64,000 nucleotides of DNA from Sceloporus undulatus. Lineage: Eukaryota; Chordata; Lepidosauria; Squamata; Phrynosomatidae. The notes below the pieces were generated by a model that saw nothing but the letters and a program-made list of their open reading frames with translations, searched no databases and was not told the DNA's origin. Within the stretch, counting starts at the first letter, position 1; every line of letters starts with the position of its first letter. The DNA lies in assembly GCF_019175285.1 (NCBI RefSeq), contig NC_056522.1, positions 323,711,877-323,775,876 on the forward strand, in the 5' to 3' direction. Shown here piece by piece: positions 51,335 through 60,891 of this stretch. The position numbers and the translations under genes are program-made.

Positions 51335-51671
51335 GGGGCTGTACAAACGGATGGCGAAACATCACTCCTCCTCTTTGCTGCATATCGTTTCCGGAGCAGC
51401 CAAACCACATGGGAACGATACACAGCCAGAAAGAAGCTGCCTAGAGCAGCTTCTTCCTTGCAGCATCATAAGGGCTGCAATGCAGCTTCCTGTGCGCGAT
51501 GTGCAGACACTATGCGTCACGTATGTCATCATGGCGGCCCCTGTGTGGACAGGAGACTGGTACAATGGCAGCGGCAGCATGTTCTAGGGTTCTGGAGTGT
51601 GTGGTTGCTGAACGCTTCAGAACCCTAGAAACAGTGCCACCACGCTGCTTCTTGCCCGTGTATACTGGGCC
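51335..51671. mobile_element. Harbinger-type MITE with TTA target
   Basis: The ends GGGGCTGTACAAACGG and complement GGCCCAGTATACACGGG are inverted, with TTA on both sides (51332-51334 and 51672-51674). An internal repeat pairs TCTAGGGTTCTGGAG with CTTCAGAACCCTAGA (about 51583-51631). Confidence 0.78.
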
Positions 51672-51831
51672 TTAATTTCCTTGGAGAGTTCAGGCCTGAT
51701 CTCCTTTAGGACCATTAATTGGCCTTTTTAGTGGTCCATGGCATTTTCATCATTCTTCTCCAGCACCACATCTCCAATGAGTTGATTTTCTTTCAGTCAG
51801 CTTTCTTCACTGTCCAGCTTTCACAACCATA

Positions 51832-52061
51832 CAGTTGGCCCTCTGTATCTACAGATTCTTTATCCACAGATTCAACCATCCACAGTTTGAAAATATTTTA
51901 AAAATGCATAAATTCCAAAAACCAAACCTTGATTTTGCCATTTTATATAAGGGACACCATTTTACTATGCCACTGTATGCAATGGGACTTTAGAATCCAC
52001 AGATTTTGGTATCCACCAGGGTTCCTGGAACCAATCCCCAGGAGATGCCAATGGCCCACTG
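51832..52061. mobile_element. Mariner-type MITE in the BovB LINE
   Basis: Starts CAGTTGGCCCTCTGTATCTA and the complement of its end reads CAGTGGGCCATTGGCATCTC. TA on both sides (51830-51831, 52062-52063) and LINE text continue across it. Confidence 0.82.
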
Positions 52062-52423
52062 TACATAGAAATGGGAAATACGATGGCAAGGACAATCCTA
52101 ACTTTGGCATTTAATGATATATCTTGACACTTCAGGATCTTGCCTAGTCCCTTCATAGCATCTCTTCCAAGTCCTAGTCTTGCTCTGATTTCTTGACTGC
52201 AACCTCCGCTCTGATTGATGATTAAGCTCAAGTGTGGAAAATCTTGAACTATTTTGATCTCTTCGCTGTCTCCTTTAAAATATGTAGACCATCTGTGGTC
52301 ATAATTTTTGTTTTATCTCATTACTCTGGCATAAGTTATTATTTCATGGGCATTTCTGAGGGACTTTGTCACGGGCTTCTTCCCATGCTTAGCTGGGACA
52401 TAATTTATATTTAAGGATGTATA

Positions 52424-52649
52424 CAGTCAGCCCTCTATATCCACAGATTTTTTTTATCCGTGGATTTAAGCATACACGGTTTGAAAATATTTAAAATATA
52501 CTGTATATAAATTCCAAAAAGCCAACCTTCATTGTGGCATTTTGTATAAGGGATACCATTTTACTATGGGATTATATTTAATGGGACTTGAGCATCCACA
52601 GATCTTGGTATCCATGGGGGTCCTGTAACCAAATCCCAGTGGACAGTTG
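52424..52649. mobile_element. Mariner-type MITE
   Basis: It begins CAGTCAGCCCTCTATATCCA after TA (52422-52423) and follows the same family consensus to about 52649, where the right end is degraded. Confidence 0.7.
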
Positions 52650-52795
52650 TTTTTCTGTAGGTCGGTAAAATGAGTGCCCAGCTTGTTGGGGACAATTAGC
52701 TTACAGACTGTAAACCGCTTAGAGAGTGCTTGATTCACTGATAAATGGTACAGTATAGAAATGTACAGTACATGCTATTGCTATTGAGGATTGCT
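52650..52795 (+). mobile_element. Retroelement 3'-tail-like fragment
   Basis: The motif GACTGTAAACCGCTTAGAGA followed by GATAAATGGTACAGTATAGA resembles the 3' tail common to several squamate SINEs and LINEs. The family was not resolved. Confidence 0.4.
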
Positions 52796-52841
52796 GCCTT
52801 ACGTGCCACTACACGATATACTGTTGTTAAATGAGGGACCT

Positions 52842-53253
52842 AGCCTGGCATAATAGATTGAGCTTTTGCAGTCTGGGATTCAAATCCTCCCACAGCCATG
52901 CAAACCCACTGGGTGACTTTGGCCAAGTCACACTCTCTCAGCCTCAGGGGAAAGCAATGCCAAACCCCACTCTGAAGGAACTTGCCAAGAAACCCCTGTA
53001 AGTCAAAAGTGACTCTTAGGTCCCATCCGCACTGCAGAAATAACCCAGTCTGAGACTGCCTTGGCTCAATGCTAGGGGATAATGGGAAGCGTAGTTGAGT
53101 GAGAGCCATAGAGAGGACTCTGGGGCTGCAATAAACTACAATTCCCAGGATTCCCTAGCAATGAGCCAGGGCGGTTAAAGCAGTCTCAAACTGGATTATT
53201 TCTGGAGTGTGTTTGGGACCTTGGAGGCACACAACAACAACAACAACAACAAC
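52842..53253 (+). mobile_element. tRNA-derived SINE, plus strand, split by a MITE
   Basis: A tRNA-like head (AGCCTGGCATAATAGATTGA, B-box-like GGGATTCAAATCC) and body run to 53018. The tail GGAGGCACACAACAACAACA continues at 53224. The gap is the palindromic MITE at 53019-53220. Confidence 0.82.
53019..53220. mobile_element. Palindromic Harbinger-type MITE in a SINE
   Basis: The arms GGTCCCATCCGCACTGCAGA and complement GGTCCCAAACACACTCCAGA are inverted. TTA (53016-53018) and TTG (53221-53223) flank it, a 3-bp target with one change. Confidence 0.8.
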
Positions 53254-53307
53254 TGTGTGTTGTGAGAAGCACTGAGGTGGTGGCTGTTACTAATAAATAA
53301 ATAATTT

Positions 53308-53390
53308 TGGGAACTGTAGTTCGTCCCAGCTTGGAGCCAGGGTAGTTAAAGCGGTGTCAAAGCGGGTTAACTCCGCAGTGTGGCTGCTGT
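53308..53390. mobile_element. MITE half upstream of AVEN exon 1
   Basis: This right half of a palindromic MITE (GGGAACTGTAGTTCGTCCCA, GGTAGTTAAAGCGGTGTCAA, CTCCGCAGTGTGGCTG) ends about 110 bp before the AVEN start codon, inside the likely promoter region. Confidence 0.6.
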
Positions 53391-53765
53391 GGCGTTTTTG
53401 TGACCAGGCCTGTGGCGGGGCTTGCAGAGTAGGCCTCTGAGGAGGAGGCGGAGGACTGGAGAGGAGCCGCGGCCTAGTGCCTGAGTGGCGACGGAAGGGA
53501 AGCATGGCCACAATGCAGCCCGAAAGAGGGGACCGGCCCCGGAGGGGAGGCGGCGGCAACAGGCAAAACCGGAGGAGGCCCGGCGGCCGGGAGAGGCAGG
53601 CGGAAGGCAGGGGAGGCCGCCCTGAAGACGGCCAGCAACGAGGAGGAGGAGGAGGAGGAGGAGGGAGCCGGGGAAGGGGACAGGGCCGCCGAGGCAGAGG
53701 GGCCTCCTCCTCCTCCTCCGCGCCTCCTTCCTCTCCTCAGGGCAATGAGTCGGTAAGCAAAACAG
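53390..53765. promoter_or_regulatory. CpG-rich promoter block of AVEN
   Basis: G+C and CpG density rise sharply compared with the surrounding sequence and cover the presumed 5' UTR, all of AVEN exon 1 and its donor site. No TATA box is seen, as expected for a housekeeping-type CpG promoter. Confidence 0.6.
53504..53752 (+). CDS. AVEN: AVEN exon 1 (RGG-rich N-terminus)
   Basis: AVEN binds BCL-XL and APAF1, activates ATM signalling and, through its RGG box, binds G-quadruplex mRNAs. The exon encodes 83 codons: MATMQPERGDRPRRGGGGN, then basic Arg/Gly-rich repeats, a polyglycine run (GGA codons at about 53640-53672) and a Ser/Pro stretch ending GNES. It matches the low-complexity N-terminus of mammalian AVEN, which opens MQAERG. 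The first ATG (53504) has a strong context (A at -3, G at +4); the ATG at 53513 aligns with the mammalian start and could be used instead. A donor GTAAGC follows at 53753 in phase 0. The orientation and position relative to CHRM5 and EMC7 agree with synteny. Later exons are not in the window. Confidence 0.85.
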
Positions 53766-53809
53766 ATTCAGTGCGAGGCCATGGCATAATTATATCTTCC
53801 CTAGGGTTG

Positions 53810-53925
53810 CATCCACACTGGAGGGATAACCCGGTTTGGCACCGCTTTAATTCTTTGTCTGGCTCCGCTCTGGGCCCCACAACAAACTCCATCTCCCAGA
53901 ATTCCATAGCAAAGAGCCAGACAAA
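53810..53925. mobile_element. Palindromic MITE, partial
   Basis: It begins GGTTGCATCCACACTGGAGG and runs through CATCTCCCAGAATTCCATAG, about 58 bp after the AVEN exon 1 donor. The right arm is missing; a CR1 fragment follows. Confidence 0.6.
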
Positions 53926-53927
53926 GA

Positions 53928-54195
53928 GTCATAGAGTTGGAAGAGACCGTGCAGGAACTCTCAATCAAAGCACCCCTGACTTCCAGCCTCTGTTTAAAGA
54001 CCTCCAAGGAAGGAGATTCCACCACTCTCTGAGGGACTGTGTTCCACTCTTGAACAGCTTTCACTGTCAGGAAGTTCCTCCTAATGTTGAGCTGGAATCT
54101 CTTTTCCTGTGTCTTGCAGCATCCATTGTTCTATTTATTCCCTGGAGCAGCAGAAAACAAGCTCGCTCCCTCCTCAATATGACACCCTTTGTGTC
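53928..54195 (-). mobile_element. CR1 LINE 3' fragment
   Basis: The CR1 3' end in reverse: GAGTCATAGAGTTGGAAGAG, CAGCCTCTGTTTAAAGACCT, AGGAAGTTCCTCCTAATGTT, then GAGCAGCAGAAAACAAGCTC. It is young and little diverged. Confidence 0.82.
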
Positions 54196-54199
54196 CTAA

Positions 54200-54704
54200 C
54201 TAAATGCAAAGGAGAGCCAAAATGTAGGGCGTTTCGGAGGAAATGGAGGTGGTGACCGAATACAAGCTCATCGGAGTTTATCACACGAAGGAGATTGGAA
54301 GTTCATCCCGTGAATATCCTTTACGTGAAACAATTTCACACAACAACACACCAAAGCCGCCCTTAAAGTGGTCACAAAGAAGCATTAACACACATCTTTT
54401 TTACTTTCGGGATTTCAGCGGCAACGCATCCCCCGATATCAGTTTATTGGCACAATTGCATGTGATAGTTGTTTGCGCAGTTACTCCCATTTCCACTTTA
54501 TTTGCAGGATGCTTGAAGTGTGCTTTAATCTCTCTTTAATGCTGAAATTAGCCCCAGTGTGATAAACTCCATAGAAATGTCAATTCCTGCTTCTTAGTCA
54601 AGCTCAAAATGGAGGACCTTTGGGAATCCCTCCTAAACTGAAGGTTGCAATGAAGGATGTGTCCTGGAAAAGGAGGATGTGTCTGGTCATCTTGATCCTA
54701 AGGC
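54200..54704. other. AVEN intron sequence, nothing named
   Basis: The stretch at about 54270-54570 has scattered opposed motifs (GTTTATCACACGAAGG and GTGTGATAAACTCC) and may be a further MITE of about 300 bp, but its termini were not confirmed. Confidence 0.35.
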
Positions 54705-54714
54705 AAGAACTTGT

Positions 54715-54885
54715 CGTAGGGTTTTCTTGGCAAGTTTCTTCAGAGGGGGTTTGCCATTGCTATCCTGAGGTTGAGAGAGTGTGACTTACTCAAGGCCACC
54801 TGGTGGGTTTTTATGCCCGAGTAGAGATTTGAATCCTGGTTTCCAGAGTCCAACGCTCAAACCACTAAATCCAAATCATAACACG
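54715..54885 (-). mobile_element. tRNA-derived SINE, minus strand, tail lost
   Basis: TAGGGTTTTCTTGGCAAGTT, GGGGGTTTGCCATTGCTATC, then the B-box complement GATTTGAATCC and AACCACTAAATCC. The 3' tail is missing. Confidence 0.72.
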
Positions 54886-54918
54886 CCTTCCTTATAAATA
54901 AGTCCTGCTACTCTGTTA

Positions 54919-55055
54919 CAGTGTTGGCCAAACTTTGGTCCTCCAGATGTTTTGGACTTCAGTTTCCAGAAGCCCCAGCCAAGCTTGGCCAACAGTCAGG
55001 AATTCTGGGAGATGAACTCCAAAACACCCGGACAACCAATGTTTGGGAACCACTG
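54919..55055. mobile_element. hAT-type MITE
   Basis: A 137-bp element has ends CAGTGTTGGCCAAAC and complement CAGTGGTTCCCAAAC. The flanks CTCTGTTA (54911-54918) and CTCTATAG (55056-55063) look like a decayed 8-bp duplication. Confidence 0.7.
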
Positions 55056-55199
55056 CTCTATAGGTAGTCTCTCCCTTCTGTCAAGCCTAAGGCGATAGTT
55101 TTACTGATTAGAGTGGCTATTTCTTCTGAGTAAATATGCAGAGAATTGTCATGTGTGCTAACTACTGCTACTACTACTACATGCTATTTGATGTTTTTA

Positions 55200-55364
55200 A
55201 TTTGTTGCCTGCTTTATTGAACCCTTTCCTGTATTGTCATGTATTATTTATATGTATTACACTACTATTTCTTAGATTGTATGCCATGGGCAGGTTTACT
55301 CGTTTCTATTGTATTGTTTGTATGTACAGTGCTGTGCAAATCTACAGCGCTATATAAATAAAGC

Positions 55365-55395
<31 letters not shown>

Positions 55396-55400
55396 CAACA
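55200..55400 (+). mobile_element. LINE 3'-end-like fragment with AAT tail
   Basis: GTGCTGTGCAAATCTACAGC followed by GCTATATAAATAAAGCATAA and an (AAT)n/(AAC)n tract has the form of a LINE or LINE-tailed SINE 3' terminus. The family was not resolved. Confidence 0.45.
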
Positions 55401-55501
55401 GCAACAACAACATACAGAGACAGACAGACGGACATCTCTTTATGTTTTTCAATTGGGAACCACTCCTGTTTATTACATTATGCTATATACATTGTATACA
55501 T

Positions 55502-55890
55502 GAGTGGTTCTCAAACCTTTTCCCCTTGCAACCCCCCTTTACATCTACATGGGGACATCACAACCCCCACAACTCAACATAGTATATGAATGAAAATATT
55601 TTGTTTATTTATGCATATGTGTGCATATTTTCATTCACACAATCATGTATATCCATATTTTAACATTTTGCAAGGAAAGAGCATTATTCAAATTAGAACA
55701 GTTTTATTTAAGTAAATTCAATATTTCACTCAATGCATGTGTAAATTTTATCCATAAAAGAGTTTGGGAGGAGGAGGAGGAGGAGGAGGAAGAGGAGGGA
55801 TCAGTTCTCCAAGTCTCACACATACACACACACTTGAGCAACTCTCGTGCCCTGCTTGGGTGGTCCCACCCCACCGTTTGAGAACCACTG
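55502..55890. mobile_element. hAT-type non-autonomous element
   Basis: The ends AGTGGTTCTCAAAC and complement CAGTGGTTCTCAAAC are inverted. The interior carries a (GGA)n tract (about 55767-55799) and a short (CA)n. No clear target duplication is seen. Confidence 0.62.
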
Positions 55891-55904
55891 ATGTACTGTA
55901 TATA

Positions 55905-56127
55905 CAGTGAACCCTTGGTATCCGCTGGGTTTTTGTTCCAGGACTCCCTGTGGATAGCAAAATCCCTGGATACTCAAGTCCCATTAAATACAGTGACATA
56001 GTAAAATGCCGTCCCTTATATCAAATGGCAAAATCGAGGTTTGATTTTTGGAATTTATATTTCTTTTGAATATTTTCAAGCTGTGGATGATTGAATCTAT
56101 GGATACAGAATCCTTGGATACAGAGTA
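55905..56127. mobile_element. Mariner-type MITE
   Basis: CAGTGAACCCTTGGTATCCG starts after TA; the interior (CAAGTCCCATTAAATACAGT) and right end (TCCTTGGATACAGAGTAC) follow the family seen at 12599 and 51832. Confidence 0.75.
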
Positions 56128-56176
56128 CTATTCAAGTAGATGGGACTATGTTGGGCATTTGTCCCAATATGGGAGA

Positions 56177-56775
56177 ATTTCATAGAATCATAGAATCATA
56201 ATGTTGGAAGAGACCGCAAGTGCCATCCAGTCCAATCCCCTGCCATGCAGGAAATCTAAATCAAAGCATTTCTGACAGATGACCATCCAGCCTCTGTTTG
56301 AAGATCTCCAAGGAAGGAGACTCCATCACTCTCCGGGGAAGTGTGTTCCACTGTCGGACAGCCCTTACTGTCAGGAAGTTCCTTCTAATGTTGAGGTGGA
56401 ATCTCTTCCTGTAGCTTGCATCCATTGCTCCAGGTCCTAGTCTCTGGAGCAGCAGAAAACAAGCTAGCTCCCTCCTCAGTATGACATATCACCTCATATC
56501 ACCTCTTAACCTTCTCTTCTCCAGACTAAACAGCTCCCTAAGTCGTTCCTCATAGGGCGTGGTTTCCAGACCCTTCACCATTTTAGTCGTCCTCCTTTTG
56601 AAAACGCTCCAGTTTCTCCACATCCTTTTAAAACTGTGGTGCCCAGAACTGGACACAATATTCCAGGTTGGGCCTGACCAGAGCAGAATAGAGTGGCACT
56701 ATTACTTCCCTTCATCTAGACACTATACTTCTATTGATGCATCCTAAAATCGTATTGGCATTGTTAGCTGCAGCA
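56177..56775 (-). mobile_element. CR1 LINE 3' fragment
   Basis: It runs from the 3' terminus (CATAGAATCATAGAATCATA) through CCATCCAGTCCAATCCCCTG and GAGCAGCAGAAAACAAGCTA to the complement of the ORF2 end (TTCCTCATAGGGCGTGG, AACTGGACACAATATTCCAG, GGGCCTGACCAGAGCAGAAT). It is the longest and best-preserved minus-strand CR1 of the window. Confidence 0.87.
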
Positions 56776-57105
56776 TCGCACTGTTGACTCAAATTTGATA
56801 GATTTGCTGATGAACAGAAACTGACACCTGTCTGAGTTTAAACATGTATGGTATATAAAATGTGGAACATAGGTGTACTCACTCTGTGTGCAGAGTGAGT
56901 ACACCAGTTTGCCTGGCAATTTTTGGTAAGCAACCAATGTTTTAATGTGATGCTCACTGCATGCCTCTTGGGATGGGTAAAATTCTTTTATAATCTTGAT
57001 ATATTTAAATCCTCCTCAGGCTGAGGAGATGTTCTTCATATTTCATTTGTAAAAGATATATGCCTTTGTTTATTCAGAGCCTGTGGGATCTGAAGTAGCT
57101 TTTTG
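56776..57105. other. AVEN intron sequence, nothing named
   Basis: A short inverted pair (GTACTCACTCTGTGTGCAGA and GAGTGAGTACACC at about 56874-56906) is the only structure seen. Confidence 0.35.
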
Positions 57106-57301
57106 TTATGTGTCTTCAAGTTGTTTCTGACTTTGGGCGATCTTGGCACGTTTCTTCAGAAGGGGCTTGCTTTTGCCATCCTCTGCGGCTGAGAGAATGT
57201 GAATTGACTAAGGTCACCCAGTGGGTTTCCTTGACTGAGACAGGATTCAAACTCTGGTCTTCATAGTCCAGTGCTTAAACCCACTAAACCACACTGGTGC
57301 C
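57106..57301 (-). mobile_element. tRNA-derived SINE, minus strand
   Basis: TTATGTGTCTTCAAGTTGTT, TTGCTTTTGCCATCCTCTGC, GGTCACCCAGTGGGTTTCC, then the head complement CACTAAACCACACTGGTGCC. Confidence 0.75.
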
Positions 57302-57639
57302 CAATAGCTTAGCTAGTTAAAATTATGGAAGCTGTCTTAGAGGTAACTTGAACAAGATGGCATTTTGGATAAGGGATACTCAACCTATATAGGATTATCT
57401 TAAAGTGCATATGGATTTTCCTTGACAATATATCCTGTGTGCTAAAAGTGCAACCATTAACCATTTGTGACATTTTAATACAGATGAATGTGCTATAACT
57501 TTCCAGCTGGGTCATAGGTTTGCTATGTGGAAAACTAGATGCAGGTTTTTGAGCTTTATATGTGACATAACTTTGAAACATTCAAGGTTATCAAGCATGA
57601 CTCTGCCAGAAGTTGATCGTAGAGTCACACTGGAAGATC

Positions 57640-57870
57640 TAGAGATTCCTAGATAAAACATTTCTCTAGGCATTTATAGGTCCTCCAGTGAATTCTGTGG
57701 TCAACTTTGGCTGGATGTAGGCCACAGAGTTGTACTGGAGAACCTAATAAATCCTAGAGAGTTGTTTTCTAAGCTAAAAAATGTTGTTTTTTTATATGCG
57801 TTTTTTTCACTTTCATGGATGTCCTGTGCCCCTAACCCCAGTGAATGTGGAGAGTCCATTGAATTATTTT
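57640..57870. mobile_element. Mariner-type MITE fragment
   Basis: The sequence parallels the element at 60892 (GGTCCTCCAGTGAATTCTGT, then CCTGTGCCCCTAACCCCAGT), so it belongs to that family. The ends are lost. Confidence 0.55.
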
Positions 57871-58080
57871 GTTGTTGCTTTTGATGGTTTAAGTTGTCTG
57901 TAAGTCTCTGAGAGAGCACATTATGCTTAGAACACTGGACATTAAAATATTTAGATGCAATGGCTATTGGGTATAGATTCACTTGCATATTTTTAGCCAC
58001 AGTTGTGGAATCTCGTTCCTTAGTAGTGCTCAAATTGGAGAATATTTTAGATGTCCTATCCAACCTTCCCATTTAAGCTG

Positions 58081-58500
58081 GTCTGTTTATGGGATCCTGC
58101 CTGATCTTGGTAGCTAAGCAAGGTCAGTTCTGGATAGCACTTGGATGGGAGACCGCCAATGAATACCAGATGCTGTAGAGGCTATGAGGCTGAACAGACA
58201 GCCCCTAAGGCGTGGCCTGCAGCCACCTCTTTCATCGCCAGACAGGGGCTGCGGCAACTACACGCTGCGGCCTCGATCTGGCATTTTCACAGTGCTGCAA
58301 AGGAGCTGCAAAAAGCATTTCCTTTTTGTGTCTCTACCCGCGGCCGCGGCGGCTTTTCACTGCTTCTTCAGTGCAGCCCTACATTTCAGAGGAAGGAACT
58401 GGCAAAAACACTTTTGAGTATTCCTTGTCCAAAAAACCCCTATAAAATTCAAGGGCCACCCTAAGTCGACAGGCGACTTGAAGGCACATACATGCATACA
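58081..58500 (+). mobile_element. 5S rRNA-derived SINE, split by a MITE
   Basis: The head carries the 5S rRNA internal-promoter region (GGTAGCTAAGCAAGGTC, then CACTTGGATGGGAGACCGCC and ATACCAGATGCTGTAG). The body resumes at 58382 (TTTCAGAGGAAGGAACTGGC) and ends CGACTTGAAGGCACATACAT. The interruption is a Harbinger-type MITE at 58186-58379. It is not a functional 5S gene. Confidence 0.8.
58186..58379. mobile_element. Harbinger-type MITE in the 5S SINE
   Basis: The left end GAGGCTGAACAGACAGCCCC resembles that of the MITE at 50485. TAT (58183-58185) and TAC (58380-58382) flank it. The interior has GAGCTGCAAAAAGCATTTCC and a CpG-rich segment near 58338-58352. Confidence 0.6.
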
Positions 58501-58959
58501 TATTTAGATCTTTCTTATTTTTAAATGACAAATGCAAATATCCATGGTTTCCTTTAGTCAAAGTATTGTTTCTGACCCAGGTCCTTAGGGTAGGGGGAAA
58601 TTTTGGAATATGATTTTGAGGAAAAAGTTGAGCGAGGAAAAGAATTGTGTTCTTTAAATAAATGAATAAAGGTAAATTACATTGGTTATTGTTGGGATCA
58701 TACTATTGGTCAAGGCTGTAATGAGAATAAATAGAATGAGAATGCCCTATTTTGTTAGTTTCTATTACAGATTTAGTGAGTTTTCTTTATTTATTTGAAT
58801 TATATTTTTCTCTCAGAATAGGGACCCAATATGGTTCAGTATTTGATTAACACAGTAATTTATATTATTGAAGCAAAGTTCAATGTTATAATATTAAAAC
58901 AGAATAAAATCAAAAGAATTTAAAAGCTCATCAGTTAAAATGCAATTGAATTAAAATAG
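58501..58959. other. AVEN intron sequence, nothing named
   Basis: A/T-rich, no recognised repeat or exon. Confidence 0.4.
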
Positions 58960-60100
58960 AAGCTCATCTAATATTTATTTATTGCCACCTTTCTCCCGCT
59001 TTGGGACTAAAAGTGTCTTAAAACAAATACTAAAATTCATAACATACAAATATTAAAGATTTAATTATGCTATCAGAAATTAAAATCTTTAAAAAAACAT
59101 TAAAAGGAAAACAACTAATAATGTTTTTAGCAAATTATGCAAGGCCCTTTCCCCTTCAGCAGCCATTCTTCCAAGGCATGCCAAAACACAAAAAGTCTTT
59201 ACCTGCTATGAAAGATAGGTAGAAAGGTGTAAGTCTAACCTCTCTGGGAAAAGGGTTTCACAGCTTGGGAGCAGCTACTGAGAAGGCCCTCCCCCATCTT
59301 GCCATCAGCTGTACCTGTGAGGCTGCTGCCAGAGAGAGAGAAGGGCCTCCCAGAAGATCTTAAAACACAGACTTGTTCTTATGGGAGAACACAGTCCTTC
59401 AAATAACCTGGACCTGAGCCATATAGGTCTTTATAAGTCATAATTGTACTCCTGGCCACACCAGGGTTGTATTGAGGAGTATACCAAAGTTGTATCTTCA
59501 GATAAAGCATAATCCCACCCAGCACAGACAAGCTCCTTCTTCCCTGGTACACCTTTTGACTGACCAGGAATATCTCTGTCTTGCCTATATTAAGTTTCAG
59601 TTTGTTCACCCTCTTCCAGTCCATTACTGAGCACAGGTGCTGGTTTAGGACTGAAACCACTTCTTTGATTAAGGTGGAAATAAATAATAAGAGTTGGGTG
59701 TCATCTGCATGCTCTTGGGACCAAACCTAAGAGCTTAGATGACCTCTCCCAGTGATTTTATGTATATGTTAACTAACATGAAAGACAGAACCAACTTTGT
59801 CAATGGCCAAAGAGTTGAATAGAAGTCCCTCAGCACCATCTTCTGGGTTCAGCCCTCCAGGGAGAATTGGAGCCACTATAAAACAGTGCTTCCTAATCAT
59901 ATCCCAGCAAGGCTGTCCAGAAGGATACCATGGTTGATAGTACTGAAAGCTGCTGAGAGATCCAACAGAACCAACAGGGCAAATTCCTCCTGTCCAGTAC
60001 CTGATCCACCAAGATGGCCAAAGGCCTGTCCCATAACCCATTCTGAAACTAGATTGGAATTGATTTAGAATGAGTAATAATTTTGGTCTGGATTGGATTA
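58960..60100 (-). mobile_element. Old L2-type LINE fragment
   Basis: The minus strand gives broken L2 text: LNQFQSSFRMGYGTGLWPSW near 60.05 kb, KRVNKLKLNIGKTEIFLVSQ near 59.6 kb, and MTYKDLYGSGPGYLKDCVLP near 59.4 kb. The start is an A/T-rich tail region at about 58960-59110. It is more decayed than the L2 at 15783. Confidence 0.7.
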
Positions 60101-60179
60101 GGAGGTGACATGACAGAAATATTTGAAAGATTGTCACATGGAAGATGGAATAGTAACTGAAGGTAGTGGTAGTAACTGA

Positions 60180-60320
60180 ACCAGTGGGTTCAATTGATAG
60201 AAAAAGAGAATCTGAATCAGAAAAACTTCCTGATGGTAAAAGTAGTTCAGCAGTATAATGGGCTGCCTTGGAAGGTGGTGGGCTCTCTAGGTTTTGAACT
60301 TAGGTGAGTTTTAAACCAAA
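60180..60320 (+). mobile_element. Old CR1 LINE fragment
   Basis: AAAACTTCCTGATGGTAAAA, TTCAGCAGTATAATGGGCTG, then GGAAGGTGGTGGGCTCTCTA follow the CR1 terminal-domain consensus on the plus strand. Confidence 0.55.
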
Positions 60321-60589
60321 GCAAATTCCCATAGTAAATAGCTTTAAACTGTGTTCACAGTTTAGCAATATACGCACACCTTTATTTTTTTTCTGAACCC
60401 TGTTTCTTAGAGGAATATTAAATGGGTTTTGATGATGTGGATGAACATAGGAAACTTATATATTTTATTTATTTGTTTGTTTTATAACTTGCCTTTCTTC
60501 CAGTAGGGGAGCCAAGGAGGCTAACAGTCAATAAATCTTGCCAGAAACCAAAACCTGGCAGGCCTTTCCTGAATAAAAGTGCCCGGCCA

Positions 60590-60880
60590 CAGAATGACTG
60601 CCCCCCACATCATGTATTAGCCCACCACTCTGTCCTCGTATTTTGTGTGTGTGTGTGTGTTTAATAGATATTTTAATTGTACATGTTTAATCCTGTTTTA
60701 AGGGGGGGATTTGGGACATAATTTTGTAAATGTGGATTTTAATATGTTGTGAGCCGCTTTGATTGTCTTGTAACAGAAAAGCGGGATATAAAAATAGTTT
60801 TATTTATTATTTATTAAAACAAAACACAATAGGGTTGCTGTAAGTTGGAAATTACTTAAATGCACCCAACAACAAGTGGA
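60590..60880 (+). mobile_element. LINE 3' end followed by a SINE tail remnant
   Basis: GTTGTGAGCCGCTTTGATTG and AGCGGGATATAAAAATAGTT, then TTTATTTATTATTTATT, are typical of a squamate LINE 3' UTR. The next stretch (GGTTGCTGTAAGTTGGAAAT, CACCCAACAACAAG) is the tail of a tRNA-type SINE. Confidence 0.5.
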
Positions 60881-60891
60881 TGTTACATTAT

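Larger units (their letters stand above)
51100..52421 (-). mobile_element. RTE/BovB-type LINE fragment, split by two MITEs
   Basis: The minus strand encodes BovB-type ORF2 C-terminal text: GRDAMKGLGKILKCQDISLN and AKVRIVLAIVFPISMY (about 52165-52080), then EMWCWRRMMKMPWT (about 51778-51735) and LLYFGHIMRRKDSLEKIVLG (about 51330-51275). A Harbinger MITE (51335-51671) and a mariner MITE (51832-52061) interrupt it; removing each would rejoin the LINE text. The copy is dead and 5'-truncated. Confidence 0.8.

Noticed and set aside
53477-54199. 240-codon frame starting before the AVEN ATG and running past its donor
   Set aside because: Only 53504-53752 resembles AVEN; the remainder is intron made of a MITE and an antisense CR1, and a consensus donor closes the exon.
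57701-58072. 123-codon minus-strand frame near the MITE remnant
   Set aside because: No family motif or splice context; overlaps a mariner-type MITE fragment.
58081-58182. 5S rRNA gene
   Set aside because: The 5S similarity is partial and diverged and is joined to a SINE body and tail; it is a 5S-derived SINE.
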